Source: Mycobacterium sp. 852013-51886_SCH5428379
GTDB lineage: Bacteria; Actinomycetota; Actinomycetes; Mycobacteriales; Mycobacteriaceae
Direction of reading: 5' to 3'
DNA length: 64,000 bases
NCBI RefSeq assembly: GCF_001665575.1
Contig: NZ_LZSU01000019.1
Coordinates: 124,001-188,000, forward strand
Positions 52,406-61,506 of the stretch are shown here, piece by piece. A model generated the notes under the pieces. It was not told the origin of the DNA and made no database searches. It saw nothing but the letters and a program-made list of their open reading frames with translations. Within the stretch, counting starts at the first letter, position 1, and the number at the start of each line of letters is the position of its first letter. The translations under genes were made by a program, and so were the position numbers.

Positions 52406-53974
52406 ATGGTCACCTTGGACCGGCTGATCAACGTGCTCGGCGGCTACGGAGTCCAGCTGCGGGCCTGCTCGGTGCCGCGATCCACCGCCCTGCGCAGCGT
52501 GGTCATGCACGAGCAGACCGACGAGCGCGTGGTCACCGGTGACGTGCTGCTGGCGATCGGTGCCGAGTCGATGGAGGACGCGGTGGCGTGGGCCCGGGCG
52601 GCCCGCGCCGCGGTGGTGCTCGTCGTCGGCCAGGTCGAACACGACGGGACGGGTGGCCCGGTCCAGGACCTGACCATGGACGCCGCCGCCCCGGCCGTCA
52701 TGGTCGTCGACCCCGGGATCTCCTGGAGTGAACTGGCCGCGATCGTCTACGGACTGGTGCTGGAGGGCCGCGAGACCGAATCCGGCCGCGGACCGACCGA
52801 TCTGTTCGCCCTGGCCGACAGCCTGGGCGATGCGATCGGCGCCGCCGTGACGATCGAGGATCCGCACTGGGAGGTGCTCGCCTACTCCCGGCTGCAGCAG
52901 GGCGCCGACGGCGCCCGCGCGCAGACAATCCTCGCCCGGCGGGCGCCGGACCGGCTGCGCGCGCTGTTCGTCGAGCTCGGCGTCCACAAGCATCTCGCCG
53001 AATCCGACGATCCGCTGTTCATCCCGCCCGCTCCCGAACACGAGCTGTCCGGCCGGATGGTGGTGGCCGCGCGCGCCGGGCGCCAACTGCTCGGCTCGGT
53101 GTGGGTGGCGTGCCCGGAGACGTTGCCCGATCCGCAGCTGCGCGCCCTGTCCGACGGGGCCCGGATGGTCGCCCTGCACCTGCTGCGGTCGCGGGCCAGC
53201 GCGGATCTGGAACGGCAGGTGGAGTCCGAGCTGGTGATCGGCCTGCTGGACGGCACCGCTGATGCGTCGACCGTGGCCAGCAAGCTCGCGTTGCCAGCCG
53301 CCGATCTTCGGGTGATCGCGCTGCGGGCGTCGGTCGGCGAACAGCGCCACGCCGCGCTGCTGCAGGTCTTCGAACGGGCCACGGCGGGGTTCGGCTGGTC
53401 GCGGCCCGGCCGCAGCGCACTGGCCGGCGCCACGGTCTACACCGTGCTGCCGACCGCGTCGGTGGAGATCGCCCGCCACTGGGTCGCGGACCTGCGCGCG
53501 TCCCTGCCGGACCGGATGTCCGTGCGGGCCGGGATCAGCGCCCCGGCAACGGTCCTGGAGATCCCCGCGGCCCGCGACGAAGCCGACGAATGCCTGGCCC
53601 TGCACGAATTGCGGCCCGCCGCCGCCGACGCCGTCGCCTACGACGAGTCCTGGGACGACATCCTGCTGCAGCGCCTGCGCGTCGCCGCCCGGGCGGGCCG
53701 CGCACCGCAGCGCGGACCGATCGCCGATCTGCGCCGGCACGACGCCGGGCACGCCACCCGTTACGTCGACACCCTGCGCGCGTGGCTGGCCGCCCAGGGC
53801 GACCTGCACCAGGCCGGTGAACTGCTCGGCGTGCACGAGAACACCGTCCGCTACCGGATGCGCAGGATGGCCGAGGTGACGACGCTAGACCTCGACGACG
53901 TCCGCAAAAGGCTGGCGATGACCGTGGAACTCGCCGCAACCGACGATTTGTCGCCTCCGGACAGCCCCGCCTAA
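52406..53974 (+). CDS. PucR family transcriptional regulator
   Basis: 522 residues. An N-terminal PucR-like region (about 50-150) and a GGDEF-like/CdaR central domain (about 290-420) precede the C-terminal HTH_30 (LHQAGELLGVHENTVRYRMRRMAEVTTLDL). PucR proteins activate amino-acid, purine or proline catabolic genes on sensing the substrate. ATG at 52406 follows GGGAGG. The DadA-like oxidoreductase gene lies downstream with a palindrome between them, so control of that gene is the likely job. Confidence 0.9.
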   Translation: MVTLDRLINVLGGYGVQLRACSVPRSTALRSVVMHEQTDERVVTGDVLLAIGAESMEDAVAWARAARAAVVLVVGQVEHDGTGGPVQDLTMDAAAPAVMVVDPGISWSELAAIVYGLVLEGRETESGRGPTDLFALADSLGDAIGAAVTIEDPHWEVLAYSRLQQGADGARAQTILARRAPDRLRALFVELGVHKHLAESDDPLFIPPAPEHELSGRMVVAARAGRQLLGSVWVACPETLPDPQLRALSDGARMVALHLLRSRASADLERQVESELVIGLLDGTADASTVASKLALPAADLRVIALRASVGEQRHAALLQVFERATAGFGWSRPGRSALAGATVYTVLPTASVEIARHWVADLRASLPDRMSVRAGISAPATVLEIPAARDEADECLALHELRPAAADAVAYDESWDDILLQRLRVAARAGRAPQRGPIADLRRHDAGHATRYVDTLRAWLAAQGDLHQAGELLGVHENTVRYRMRRMAEVTTLDLDDVRKRLAMTVELAATDDLSPPDSPA

Positions 53975-53979
53975 TCGGC

Positions 53980-53996
53980 TTGTCGCCCCGCGACAA
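53980..53996. promoter_or_regulatory. Palindrome between PucR and DadA-like genes
   Basis: TTGTCGC-CCC-GCGACAA has perfect 7-bp arms and a 3-bp spacer. It begins 6 nt after the pucR stop and ends 64 bp before the dadA-like GTG. An additional half site TTGTCGC occurs at about 53948 in the pucR 3' end. A PucR binding site is the simplest reading; a weak terminator hairpin is the alternative. Confidence 0.5.
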
Positions 53997-54059
53997 CGGT
54001 CCAGGCGGGTTTCCTTGCCACCATCGATGTGGACAGGAGTATCCGCAGGGAGGTGAGTC

Positions 54060-55310
54060 GTGGTCGGCGAGGGTTTCGACGATGTGCGCTCGGCGATCGT
54101 CGTGGGCGCCGGCATCGTCGGACTGTCGACCGCGTGGTTCCTGCAGGAGCGCGGTGTCGATGTCACGGTGGTCGACCGCGAGGGCGTCGCCGCCGGGTCC
54201 TCCTGGGGTAACGCCGGCTGGGTCGCACCGGCGCTGACGATCCCGATCAACCACCCGGCCACACTGGCCGCCGGGGTGGCGTCGCTGGCCGATCCCCATG
54301 CACCCCTGCACATTCCGCTGCGGGCCGACTTCTCCCTGGCTGCCTTCCTCGCGCGGTTCGCGTTCCACTGCCGGATGTCGTCCTGGGACCGCGCGGTCGC
54401 CGCGAACCTGCCGTTCAACGAGGAATGCCTCGAGGCGTTCGACGTCCTGACCGCCAACGGGGTCGACGCGGTGACCACCGACGGTCCGATCATGGCGGTC
54501 TTCACCGGCGCGCAGCAGGCAGGTCATCTCGTCGACGAGATCTGCCGGATGCAGTCGGCCGGCCAGCCGACGTCCTACACGCGGCTGAGCGGCGCGCGGC
54601 TCGCCGAGCAGGTGCCGCTGGCTTCGCCCGCCATCACGGCGGGCATCGAGATCGACGGTCAGCGCTACGTCGACCCCGGCCGGTTCACCCAGGCCCTGGC
54701 TCGTTCGGTGATCGACCGCGGCGGGGCGATCCTGCGCCGCGAGATCGTCGACGTCCAGCCCGCCGCCGACGGCGTTCGGGTGTACGCCGACCACGGCCTG
54801 CCGCCGCTGCGCGCCGACGCCGCCGTCGTCGCCACCGGCGCCTGGCTGTCGCGGCTGGCCGGCCGCTGGATGCGGACCCGCGTCCAGGCCGGGCGCGGAT
54901 ACTCGTTCACCGTTCCTGTCGACGCACCCGTCCCGACCCCGATCTACCTCCCCGAGGTGCGGGTGGCGTGTACGCCCTACCGGGGCGGTCTGCGGGTGGC
55001 GGGCACGATGGAGTTCCGCGGACCCGACGAACCGGCCGTACCGGCCCGCATCGAGGCGATCATCGCCTCGGTCGCCCCGCTGCTCGACGGGGTGCGCTGG
55101 GACGAGCGGACCGACGAATGGGTCGGCTCCCGGCCTGTCAGCTCCGACGGCCGTCCGCTGGTCGGTGCGGTGACCCGCGGCGTGTACGTCGCCGGCGGCC
55201 ACGGGATGTGGGGTCTGGCGCACGGACCGGTGACCGGCCGTCTGCTGGCCGAGCAGATCACCACCGGCAAGCAACCCGAGGGCCTTCGCCCGCTCGACCC
55301 GCTGCGCTGA
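54060..55310 (+). CDS. dadA: D-amino-acid dehydrogenase-like FAD oxidoreductase
   Basis: 416 residues of the DAO fold. FAD Rossmann motif AIVVGAGIVGLSTAWFLQERG (about 12-32), VVDREGVAAGSSWGNAGWVAP as in DadA, and a C-terminal SSDGRPLVGAV...GGHGMWGLAHGPVTGRLLAEQI typical of the family's second FAD contact. DadA oxidises D-alanine and other D-amino acids to keto acids. GTG at 54060 follows GGGAGGTGA. The upstream PucR gene and palindrome suggest substrate-induced expression. A strong hairpin ends the unit 21 nt after the stop. Substrate specificity is inferred. Confidence 0.85.
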   Translation: MVGEGFDDVRSAIVVGAGIVGLSTAWFLQERGVDVTVVDREGVAAGSSWGNAGWVAPALTIPINHPATLAAGVASLADPHAPLHIPLRADFSLAAFLARFAFHCRMSSWDRAVAANLPFNEECLEAFDVLTANGVDAVTTDGPIMAVFTGAQQAGHLVDEICRMQSAGQPTSYTRLSGARLAEQVPLASPAITAGIEIDGQRYVDPGRFTQALARSVIDRGGAILRREIVDVQPAADGVRVYADHGLPPLRADAAVVATGAWLSRLAGRWMRTRVQAGRGYSFTVPVDAPVPTPIYLPEVRVACTPYRGGLRVAGTMEFRGPDEPAVPARIEAIIASVAPLLDGVRWDERTDEWVGSRPVSSDGRPLVGAVTRGVYVAGGHGMWGLAHGPVTGRLLAEQITTGKQPEGLRPLDPLR

Positions 55311-55330
55311 CACCGAAAGACCAGCACCGA

Positions 55331-55367
55331 GTCGTCAGGGGCGGCGAATCGCCCCGCCCCTGACGAC
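55331..55367 (+). terminator. Hairpin terminator after dadA-like gene
   Basis: A 14-bp perfect GC-rich stem (GTCGTCAGGGGCGG / CCGCCCCTGACGAC) with a 9-nt loop lies 21 nt after the stop. There is no U-tract, as is usual for mycobacterial hairpins. It separates the PucR-DadA unit from the GreA-fold gene. Confidence 0.7.
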
Positions 55368-55402
55368 GGCATCTGACCACTCGACCCACCTGGAGGCTGA
55401 CA

Positions 55403-55864
55403 ATGACCGTTGCACAACGCTATTGGATCGGAACGCAGGCTTATCAGAAGTTGCAGGACGAACTCGCGACCCTGCGCCACCTGCTCGCGACCGAGGCGCT
55501 GGACGACAGCTCCGAGGACCTGGTGACCGTGCAGCGCGCCCGGCAGGCCCGCATCCAGCACATCCACGACATGCTGCTCAACGCCACCGTCGGTGACGAA
55601 CCGCCGGACGACGGGGTGGCCGAACCCGGCATGGTGCTCACCGTGCGCTTCGACGAGACCGGTGACACCGAGACGTTCCTGCTCGGTCTGCGGGGCGTGG
55701 CCTACGGCGACCTCGAGGTCTACTCACTGAGCTCCCCGCTCGGCGCGGCGCTGCTGGGCGCCCGCGTCGGCACCAGCTGCACCTACACGGTGCCCAGCGG
55801 CGCCACCATCCCGGTGACCTTGCTCAAGGCGGTGCCCTACGGCGTGCACGACCACGCCGGCTAA
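55403..55864 (+). CDS. GreA/GreB-fold RNA-polymerase-binding protein (Rv3788-like)
   Basis: 153 residues. An N-terminal helical hairpin (about 8-70) with acidic residues at the tip (ALDDSSEDL) leads to the GreA C-terminal FKBP-like domain (PGMVLTVRFDETGDTETFLLG, VYSLSSPLGAALLGARVGTSCTYTVPSG). Similar mycobacterial proteins such as Rv3788 bind the RNA polymerase secondary channel without cleavage-factor activity. ATG at 55403 follows TGGAGG. It stands alone between two hairpins, suggesting its own transcript. Confidence 0.82.
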   Translation: MTVAQRYWIGTQAYQKLQDELATLRHLLATEALDDSSEDLVTVQRARQARIQHIHDMLLNATVGDEPPDDGVAEPGMVLTVRFDETGDTETFLLGLRGVAYGDLEVYSLSSPLGAALLGARVGTSCTYTVPSGATIPVTLLKAVPYGVHDHAG

Positions 55865-55878
55865 CACGCATCCGCGCC

Positions 55879-55943
55879 GTGCAGGGGGGGTGTTAGGTTA
55901 CGAAGCCGATGGATCCGTAACCACGGGAACACCTCCCCTGCAC
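55879..55943 (+). promoter_or_regulatory. Long two-part hairpin upstream of SDR gene
   Basis: Outer arms of 16 bp at 55879-55894 and 55928-55943 pair at 15 of 16 positions; inner arms GGTTACG (55896-55902) and CGTAACC (55916-55922) pair perfectly around a 13-nt loop. The SDR ATG is 18 nt downstream and the GreA-fold stop 15 nt upstream. It could be the terminator of the upstream gene, a structured leader of the SDR mRNA, or a TetR operator (inner part). Confidence 0.6.
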
Positions 55944-55961
55944 GGTAAGGACACACCACCC

Positions 55962-56816
55962 ATGGGCACATACGCCGTGACCGGATCCGCGTCGGGAATG
56001 GGCAAGGCCGCCGCGGATCGGTTGCGCGCCGACGGCCACACCGTCATCGGCGTCGACCTGCGCGACGCGGAGGTGGTGGCGGATCTGTCCACGCGCGACG
56101 GCCGCTCTCGCGCCGCCCGGGAGGTGCTCGCCGCCGCGGAGGACCACCTCGACGGCGCCGTACTCGCCGCCGGCCTCGGGCCGGGCAAGGGTGAGCAGCG
56201 GCCCCGGATGATCGCCGAGGTCAACTATCTTGGCGTGGTGGAACTGCTCGAATCATGGCGCGCCGCGCTCGCCGCCATGGGTCACGCCAAAGTCGTTGTG
56301 GTGTCCAGCAATTCGACGACCACCACCCCCGCGGTACCCAGCCGGACGGTGCGCGCGCTGATGGCGGCGGACGTCGAGCGCGCTCTGCGCACCGTGCGGC
56401 TGTACGGACCGGTCCGGCCGGTCATGATGTACGCCGCCTCGAAGCTCGCGGTCAGCCGATGGGTGCGCACCCGTGGGGTGCGACCGGAATGGGCAGGCGC
56501 CGGTATCCGCGTCAACGCGCTCGCCCCCGGCGCGGTGCTGACCCCGCTGCTAGAAGAACAACTCGCCGACCCCCAGCAGCGCAAGGCCGTCCAACGCTTC
56601 CCGGTCCCGGTCGGCGGCTTCGGCGACCCCGCCCAGATGGCCGAGTGGATCCGGTTCATGCTCTCGGACGCGGCCGACTTCCTCTGCGGCAGCATCATCT
56701 TCGTCGACGGAGGCACCGACGCGCACTTCCGCGCCGAGGACTGGCCGCGACCGGTGCCGCTGCGCCGCATCGTGCGCTACGTTCGGCGATTCCTCGGGCA
56801 CGGCCTGTCGGCATGA
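55962..56816 (+). CDS. SDR-family oxidoreductase (hydroxysteroid dehydrogenase-like)
   Basis: 284 residues. The cofactor motif is TGSASGMG (7-14), the Asp of VIGVDLRDAEVV suggests NAD(H), and the catalytic region is VVSSNS...MMYAASKLAVSRWVR with YxxxK. The central region is atypical and long. C-terminal LCGSIIFVDGGTDAHFR is standard. It resembles 3-alpha-hydroxysteroid dehydrogenase-type SDRs; the substrate is unknown. ATG at 55962 follows GGTAAGGA, after the hairpin. The TetR gene overlaps its stop by ATGA, so the pair is co-translated and probably autoregulated. Confidence 0.87.
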   Translation: MGTYAVTGSASGMGKAAADRLRADGHTVIGVDLRDAEVVADLSTRDGRSRAAREVLAAAEDHLDGAVLAAGLGPGKGEQRPRMIAEVNYLGVVELLESWRAALAAMGHAKVVVVSSNSTTTTPAVPSRTVRALMAADVERALRTVRLYGPVRPVMMYAASKLAVSRWVRTRGVRPEWAGAGIRVNALAPGAVLTPLLEEQLADPQQRKAVQRFPVPVGGFGDPAQMAEWIRFMLSDAADFLCGSIIFVDGGTDAHFRAEDWPRPVPLRRIVRYVRRFLGHGLSA

Positions 56817-57415
56817 GCGCCGGGGCGGGTCGCGCGAAAACCCCTGGGCGACCACGTGACACGTCGATCGACGACCGGGTGCTCTCGGCCGCCCGCGACC
56901 TGCTCATGGAGGTCGGCTGGAACGGGCTGAGCATGCGGCTGGTCGCCGCACGCGCCGGTGTCGGGCGGGCCAGCCTCAACCGCCGATTCCCGTCGAAGGC
57001 CGAGCTGGTGCTGCAGGCCATCCTCGGCGAAGCGCCCGATCTGTCCCCGTTCTCCGGCACCGACTTGTCCGGCTGGATCGACTGGGTGGTGCGGGGCAGT
57101 CACGAACTGTTCAGCAGGGAGGCCGTCCGCATCGCCGTCCCGGGTCTGCTGCTGGCCCTGCGCGAGAACGACGAGCTGCGAAAAGCATTGTGGCAGAACT
57201 TCAGTGGGCCGGCGGTGCAGCTGTTCGCCGCCCACCGCGACGCCACCACCGAAGACGAGCGCCGCCGGGTCGACCTCGACGCCCGCGCGGTGCTGGCGAT
57301 GGCGGCCGGGGCCGCGCTGTTCATGACGACCGTCGCGGTCGACGACGACTCCGAGGCGTTACGCCGGCACATCGCCGATCTGCTGACCACCGCCGTCGTC
57401 CACCGGGCGCAGTGA
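56813..57415 (+). CDS. TetR family transcriptional regulator
   Basis: 200 residues. N-terminal HTH within GLSMRLVAARAGVGRASLNRRFPSKAELVLQAIL (about 40-75), helical C-terminal domain. ATG at 56813 overlaps the SDR stop. The reading frame runs 57 nt into the 3' end of the convergent epimerase gene. The inner palindrome GGTTACG-N13-CGTAACC upstream of the SDR gene is a candidate operator. Ligand unknown. Confidence 0.88.
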   Translation: MSAGAGRAKTPGRPRDTSIDDRVLSAARDLLMEVGWNGLSMRLVAARAGVGRASLNRRFPSKAELVLQAILGEAPDLSPFSGTDLSGWIDWVVRGSHELFSREAVRIAVPGLLLALRENDELRKALWQNFSGPAVQLFAAHRDATTEDERRRVDLDARAVLAMAAGAALFMTTVAVDDDSEALRRHIADLLTTAVVHRAQ

Positions 57416-58372
57416 GGCGATGATCGCCCCCTTCGGATCCCGCCAGTGGATGTCCAGCTCCGCGCAGGTCCTGCTGTCGTCGACGGGCGTCGCCGCGGTG
57501 AGCAGCAGGGCGGCCTCGTAGCTGAGCCCGTCACCGAGACTCACGTAGCGGCCTGCCGCGTCGGAGACACGGCCGAGCGCACGCATCGATCCGGGCCTCA
57601 ACGGGATCCGGCGGATCCGCCGCCCGGTGCCCTCCTCGAGCGCGTCCACCATCTGGTCGAACGTCAGCAGCCGGCCGCCGCACGTGTACCGCCGCGGCCC
57701 GCAACCGGGGGTCATCAGCCGCACATGGACCTCGGCGACGTCACGCACGTCGACCATCTGCATTCCGCCGCGCAGCGACGGCGCCATCCCCCACCGCACG
57801 ATCGGAGCCCAGCCCCGTTCGGTGACCCCCGCCGCCGTCCCGAAGGCGGGGCCCACCACGCTGGACGGATAGGTCACCACCACCGGTGCGCCGGCGTCCT
57901 GAAGTCGGCGGGCGGCCCGGTCGGCGTAGCCCTTGGTCTTCGCGTAGGCGCTGCGCCCCTCCGCGGTCGGCGAATCGGGAGTGATCACCCCGTCCGGCGG
58001 CGGGAACAGCGCGCTGTAGGAGCTGACCGACACCACCGGGTCCAGACCCATCTCGACCGCCCGCGTGAGCACCGCCTCGGTGGCGTAGGCGTTGACGTCC
58101 CACATCAGTTGCGCTCGGCGCTCGTCGGTGCCGACGATGCCCGCGGCGTGCAGCACGGCGTCGGCGCCGGTGAGCAGTTCGTCGACCGTCTCGGCGTGCC
58201 GCACGTCGCCGGTGAGCACCGTGACCGGACCGAGCACCTCGAAGCGGCGCAGGACGGGCGCGTTCACCTCCTGCGGCGCCACCAGCAGACGCACCTCGTG
58301 CCCCGCCTCGAGCAGCGCCCGCACAGTGTGTGCCCCCAGATAGCCCGTTCCTCCGGTGACGGCGATTCGCAC
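57359..58372 (-). CDS. NAD-dependent epimerase/dehydratase family protein
   Basis: 337 residues of the extended SDR fold. N-terminal VRIAVTGGTGYLGAHTVRALLEAGHEVRLLV has the GxxGxxG motif; SVSSYSALFPP and SAYAKTKGYADR give Ser and YxxxK; PSSVVGPAFG is typical of dihydroflavonol-reductase-like members. Substrate unknown. GTG at 58372 follows GAGGAG; an open extension to 58543 has no ribosome site. Its 3' end overlaps the TetR gene by 57 nt on the opposite strand. Confidence 0.87.
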   Translation of the reverse strand: MRIAVTGGTGYLGAHTVRALLEAGHEVRLLVAPQEVNAPVLRRFEVLGPVTVLTGDVRHAETVDELLTGADAVLHAAGIVGTDERRAQLMWDVNAYATEAVLTRAVEMGLDPVVSVSSYSALFPPPDGVITPDSPTAEGRSAYAKTKGYADRAARRLQDAGAPVVVTYPSSVVGPAFGTAAGVTERGWAPIVRWGMAPSLRGGMQMVDVRDVAEVHVRLMTPGCGPRRYTCGGRLLTFDQMVDALEEGTGRRIRRIPLRPGSMRALGRVSDAAGRYVSLGDGLSYEAALLLTAATPVDDSRTCAELDIHWRDPKGAIIASLRPVDDGGGQQIGDVPA

Positions 58373-58481
58373 GGCCCACTCCTCATCGATTGCGTGCCAG
58401 ATTCGGTGCCAATGGTATCGGAAGGGTTGTTCCGTCCGGCACGGAACCGATCCGAACCCGCCCCGGCGACGAATGCCGGAC

Positions 58482-59117
58482 ATGACAGCTCTTTCCACCA
58501 TCGCCAAGATCCCCGGCCAGACCCTCGAGATGGTCGGCTCCATCGTCGGTGTGCGCTGGGGTACCGAAGAACCGTCCTACACCGTCGTCGAGCGGGTCGG
58601 TCCGGTCGAGATCCGGCGCTACGGCCCCCGTATCGCCGCCGAGACCACCATCGACGCCGACGAGGACGAAGCGCGCAACATCGGCTTCCGCCGGCTGGCC
58701 CACTACATCTTCGGCGGCAACCGGACCCGCGCCGAGATCGCGATGACCGCGCCCGTCCACCAGAATCGGGCGCAGAACGAGAAGATCGCGATGACCGCCC
58801 CGGTGGCGCAGTCCGTCGACGGCCGCGAATCGGTGATCCGCTTCTACATGCCGTCGAAGTACACCCTGGACAGCCTGCCCGAGCCGGACAACGACCGCGT
58901 GGTCCTGGTGCCCGTCCCGTCCGAGACCGTCGCGGTGCTCCGGTACACCGGTGACCGCAGCCCGGAGGCGGTCAGCAGCAAGCGTGCGGAGTTGCTGGCC
59001 GCGCTCGACGGCAGCACTCACACCACCGTTGGCGAACCCTTCTCGTGGTTCTACGACCCGCCGTTCACGTTGCCGTTCCGGCGACGCAACGAGATCGGCG
59101 TGCGGGTCTCCAGCTGA
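58482..59117 (+). CDS. SOUL/HBP haem-binding family protein
   Basis: 211 residues. The SOUL fold is recognised from PSYTVVERVGPVEIRRYGPRIAAETTI, the repeated IAMTAPV segments around 90 and 108, and the end GEPFSWFYDPPFTLPFRRRNEIGVRV. Family members bind haem or related tetrapyrroles; a mycobacterial homologue has been linked to haem handling. ATG at 58482 is chosen; 58473 is possible and neither has a strong ribosome site. It stands alone between the divergent epimerase gene and the GGDEF-EAL gene. Confidence 0.87.
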   Translation: MTALSTIAKIPGQTLEMVGSIVGVRWGTEEPSYTVVERVGPVEIRRYGPRIAAETTIDADEDEARNIGFRRLAHYIFGGNRTRAEIAMTAPVHQNRAQNEKIAMTAPVAQSVDGRESVIRFYMPSKYTLDSLPEPDNDRVVLVPVPSETVAVLRYTGDRSPEAVSSKRAELLAALDGSTHTTVGEPFSWFYDPPFTLPFRRRNEIGVRVSS

Positions 59118-59211
59118 CCCGCTGAGCCTCCGCCGTGCCGGGGTCCGCTCCCGGGCAGGGCTTCGGCCGCATGCGACGATGGCCTCGGAGCTTCGCGGAC
59201 GGGGGGACGTG

Positions 59212-61506
59212 ATGAGCGGTAGCCGGCTTCGCGGCAGCCTGTTCGCCGTCGTCGCGGTGGTGGCCGTCCTCAACGCCATGGCACCGTTCGGTGAGGACGC
59301 CGCCCGCGTGTTCGCGTCCGCGCTGCAGGCCTGTATCGGCATCGGTGCGATCGTCACCGCGGCCGTGGTCGCCCGTCGGGTCGCCGGCCCCGCCCGGTGG
59401 TGGCGAGTCCTGGTCATCTCGGCGATGGGGTGCTGGGTGGTCGGCGAGGCGGTCTGGTGGTCGTCCGGCGCAGCGCAGCACGGCGGCACGGCCGCGCTGC
59501 CCGGGACCATCGCGTATTTCGGACCGCCGGCCCTGTCGCTCGCAGCGATGATCGTGCTGGCGGTGTCCAGCGGGGCCCTCGAGCAGCGCCCGGACCGTTC
59601 CTCGTCCTACTACCGCGCGGTCGCGGTGCTCGACGGGGTGCTGGCCGCGCTGGCCTTCACGATCCTCGTGTTCATCTCCCGGGAGGGCGCGGTGAGCGGG
59701 TTGGCCCTCCCGCACTCCCGCGACGCCGGCGTCGTCGTCAGCTACTCGGTGCTACAACTCTCCGTCGTCGTCGCGGCGACGCTGTTGGCGATGGCGTATC
59801 GGCGGGATCGCCCGTCCCGGGCGAACTTCCTGCTGCTGTCCGGTGGCGTGCTGGTGATCGCCTCCTCCGACCGGCTGATGGCCTATCTGCTGACCCTCGG
59901 ACTGGAGAACGCCGATCTGTGGGGTGGGGTCGGCTTCACCCTCGGCCCGCTGATGATCGCGTACGCACTGCTGCCGTTGCCCCGGCGCGAGCGCGTCCGC
60001 AGCGGCGAGGCCATGGACTGGGTGCAGGCGGTTCTGCCCTACATCGGTTTCCTGGGGACCATCGTCCTGCTGTCGTTCCACCTGCTCGGCGGCCGCACAA
60101 TGGAACCGGTCGTGGTGCTGGCGGGGCTGGGCACGATCGTGCTCGTCACGCTGCGGCAGATCATGGCGATGCGCGCGCAGCGGACCCTGACCCGGCGGCT
60201 GTTCGAGACCCAGAGACGGCTGGCCCACCAGGTTCACCACGATCCGCTCACCGGCCTGCCCAACCGGCTGCTGTTCGGCCAGCGCCTCGACGCCGCGATG
60301 CGCCACGGCCGGTTCGTGCTCGTCTTCGTCGACATCGACGACTTCAAAGACGTCAACGACAAGTTCGGCCACGCCGCCGGCGACGAACTGCTGTCCGCGG
60401 TGGGCGCCCGGCTCGGCGATTGCGTCCGGGACACCGACACCCTCGCCCGGATCGGCGGCGACGAGTTCGCCGTCCTGGTCGAGGGCGACCCTGACGCTCC
60501 CCGAGCCGAGACGCCCGAGGAGATCGCCGACCGGTTCCGCGTCGCCCTCGACCCGCCGTTCGCCGTGCACGGTTCCTCGGTGCGCGTGCGGGTGAGCATG
60601 GGCCTGGTCCGGCCGTCCGCCGATCAGCCTGTCGACAGTTCCGACGAGCTGCTCCGGCAGGCCGACATCTCCATGTACGCCGGGAAGCGGCTCGGCAAGG
60701 ACACCGCGGTCGTCTACCGGCCCACCGGCGTGACGGTCGACTTCCCCAGCGCGCTGCGGCGCGCCGACGGCGAGGCGCCGGCGGGTTTCCGGTTGGTCTA
60801 CCAGCCCGTCGTCACCCTGCCCGACGGAGACATCGTCGCGGTGGAGGCGCTGGCCCGGTGGACCGCACCCAACGGCATGCAGATCCCGCCGCTGACCTTC
60901 GTCGCCATGGCCGAGGGCTCCGGGCTCGGCGCCGACCTCGACGCGCTCGTACTCGACATCGCGTGCCGCGAGGTGCGGGCGCTGGACGCCGACTTGGCCA
61001 TCCACGTCAACATCGGCGCCGCGCGACTGGGCAACCGGGCGTTCGAGCGGCAGGTCGCGCGGACGGTGGAGCGGTACGGCGTCGACCCGGCCCGCCTCGT
61101 CCTGGAGATCACCGAGACCGTCCCGATCGTCGACCTGACCGAGGGCGCCGCCGCGATCGAACGGTTACGCGCCCTCGGCGTCAAGATTGCGCTCGACGAC
61201 TTCGGCGCCGGGTTCAACTCCCTGACGTATCTACAGGTGCTGCCGGTCGACATCATCAAGCTGGACCGCGGGCTGGCCGTCGGCGCCGAACCCGGGCGCG
61301 GCATCGCGCTGTACCGATCGATCATCTCGGTCTGCGAGGCGGCCGGACTCGACGTCATCGCCGAAGGGATCGAGACGGCCGCGCAGGCCGACGCCGTGCT
61401 GTCGGCCGGCTGTCACCAGGCGCAGGGCTATCTGTTCGGCCGACCGCTACCGCTGGCCGAGATCCCGGGCCTCATCGGGTCCGACCGAAGAAGAAACCCG
61501 CGCTGA
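59212..61506 (+). CDS. Membrane-bound bifunctional diguanylate cyclase/phosphodiesterase (GGDEF-EAL)
   Basis: 764 residues. About ten membrane helices fill residues 8-320 and form an uncharacterised sensor region. The GGDEF domain has the intact active site IGGDEF (415-419 for GGDEF) and an inhibitory I-site RDTD (406-409). The EAL domain has EALARW (EAL 545-547), the metal residues in HVNIGA, ITETVP and LDDFGAGFN, the IKLDR lysine and AEGIET. Both activities therefore look competent for making and degrading cyclic di-GMP. ATG at 59212 follows GGGGGGA. The last 35 nt overlap the YhhN-like gene on the other strand. Confidence 0.93.
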   Translation: MSGSRLRGSLFAVVAVVAVLNAMAPFGEDAARVFASALQACIGIGAIVTAAVVARRVAGPARWWRVLVISAMGCWVVGEAVWWSSGAAQHGGTAALPGTIAYFGPPALSLAAMIVLAVSSGALEQRPDRSSSYYRAVAVLDGVLAALAFTILVFISREGAVSGLALPHSRDAGVVVSYSVLQLSVVVAATLLAMAYRRDRPSRANFLLLSGGVLVIASSDRLMAYLLTLGLENADLWGGVGFTLGPLMIAYALLPLPRRERVRSGEAMDWVQAVLPYIGFLGTIVLLSFHLLGGRTMEPVVVLAGLGTIVLVTLRQIMAMRAQRTLTRRLFETQRRLAHQVHHDPLTGLPNRLLFGQRLDAAMRHGRFVLVFVDIDDFKDVNDKFGHAAGDELLSAVGARLGDCVRDTDTLARIGGDEFAVLVEGDPDAPRAETPEEIADRFRVALDPPFAVHGSSVRVRVSMGLVRPSADQPVDSSDELLRQADISMYAGKRLGKDTAVVYRPTGVTVDFPSALRRADGEAPAGFRLVYQPVVTLPDGDIVAVEALARWTAPNGMQIPPLTFVAMAEGSGLGADLDALVLDIACREVRALDADLAIHVNIGAARLGNRAFERQVARTVERYGVDPARLVLEITETVPIVDLTEGAAAIERLRALGVKIALDDFGAGFNSLTYLQVLPVDIIKLDRGLAVGAEPGRGIALYRSIISVCEAAGLDVIAEGIETAAQADAVLSAGCHQAQGYLFGRPLPLAEIPGLIGSDRRRNPR

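Noticed and set aside
55893-55911. TTAGGTTACGAAGCCGATG as a second IdeR box
   Set aside because: Only the left half matches the consensus; the bases are better explained by the hairpin arms.
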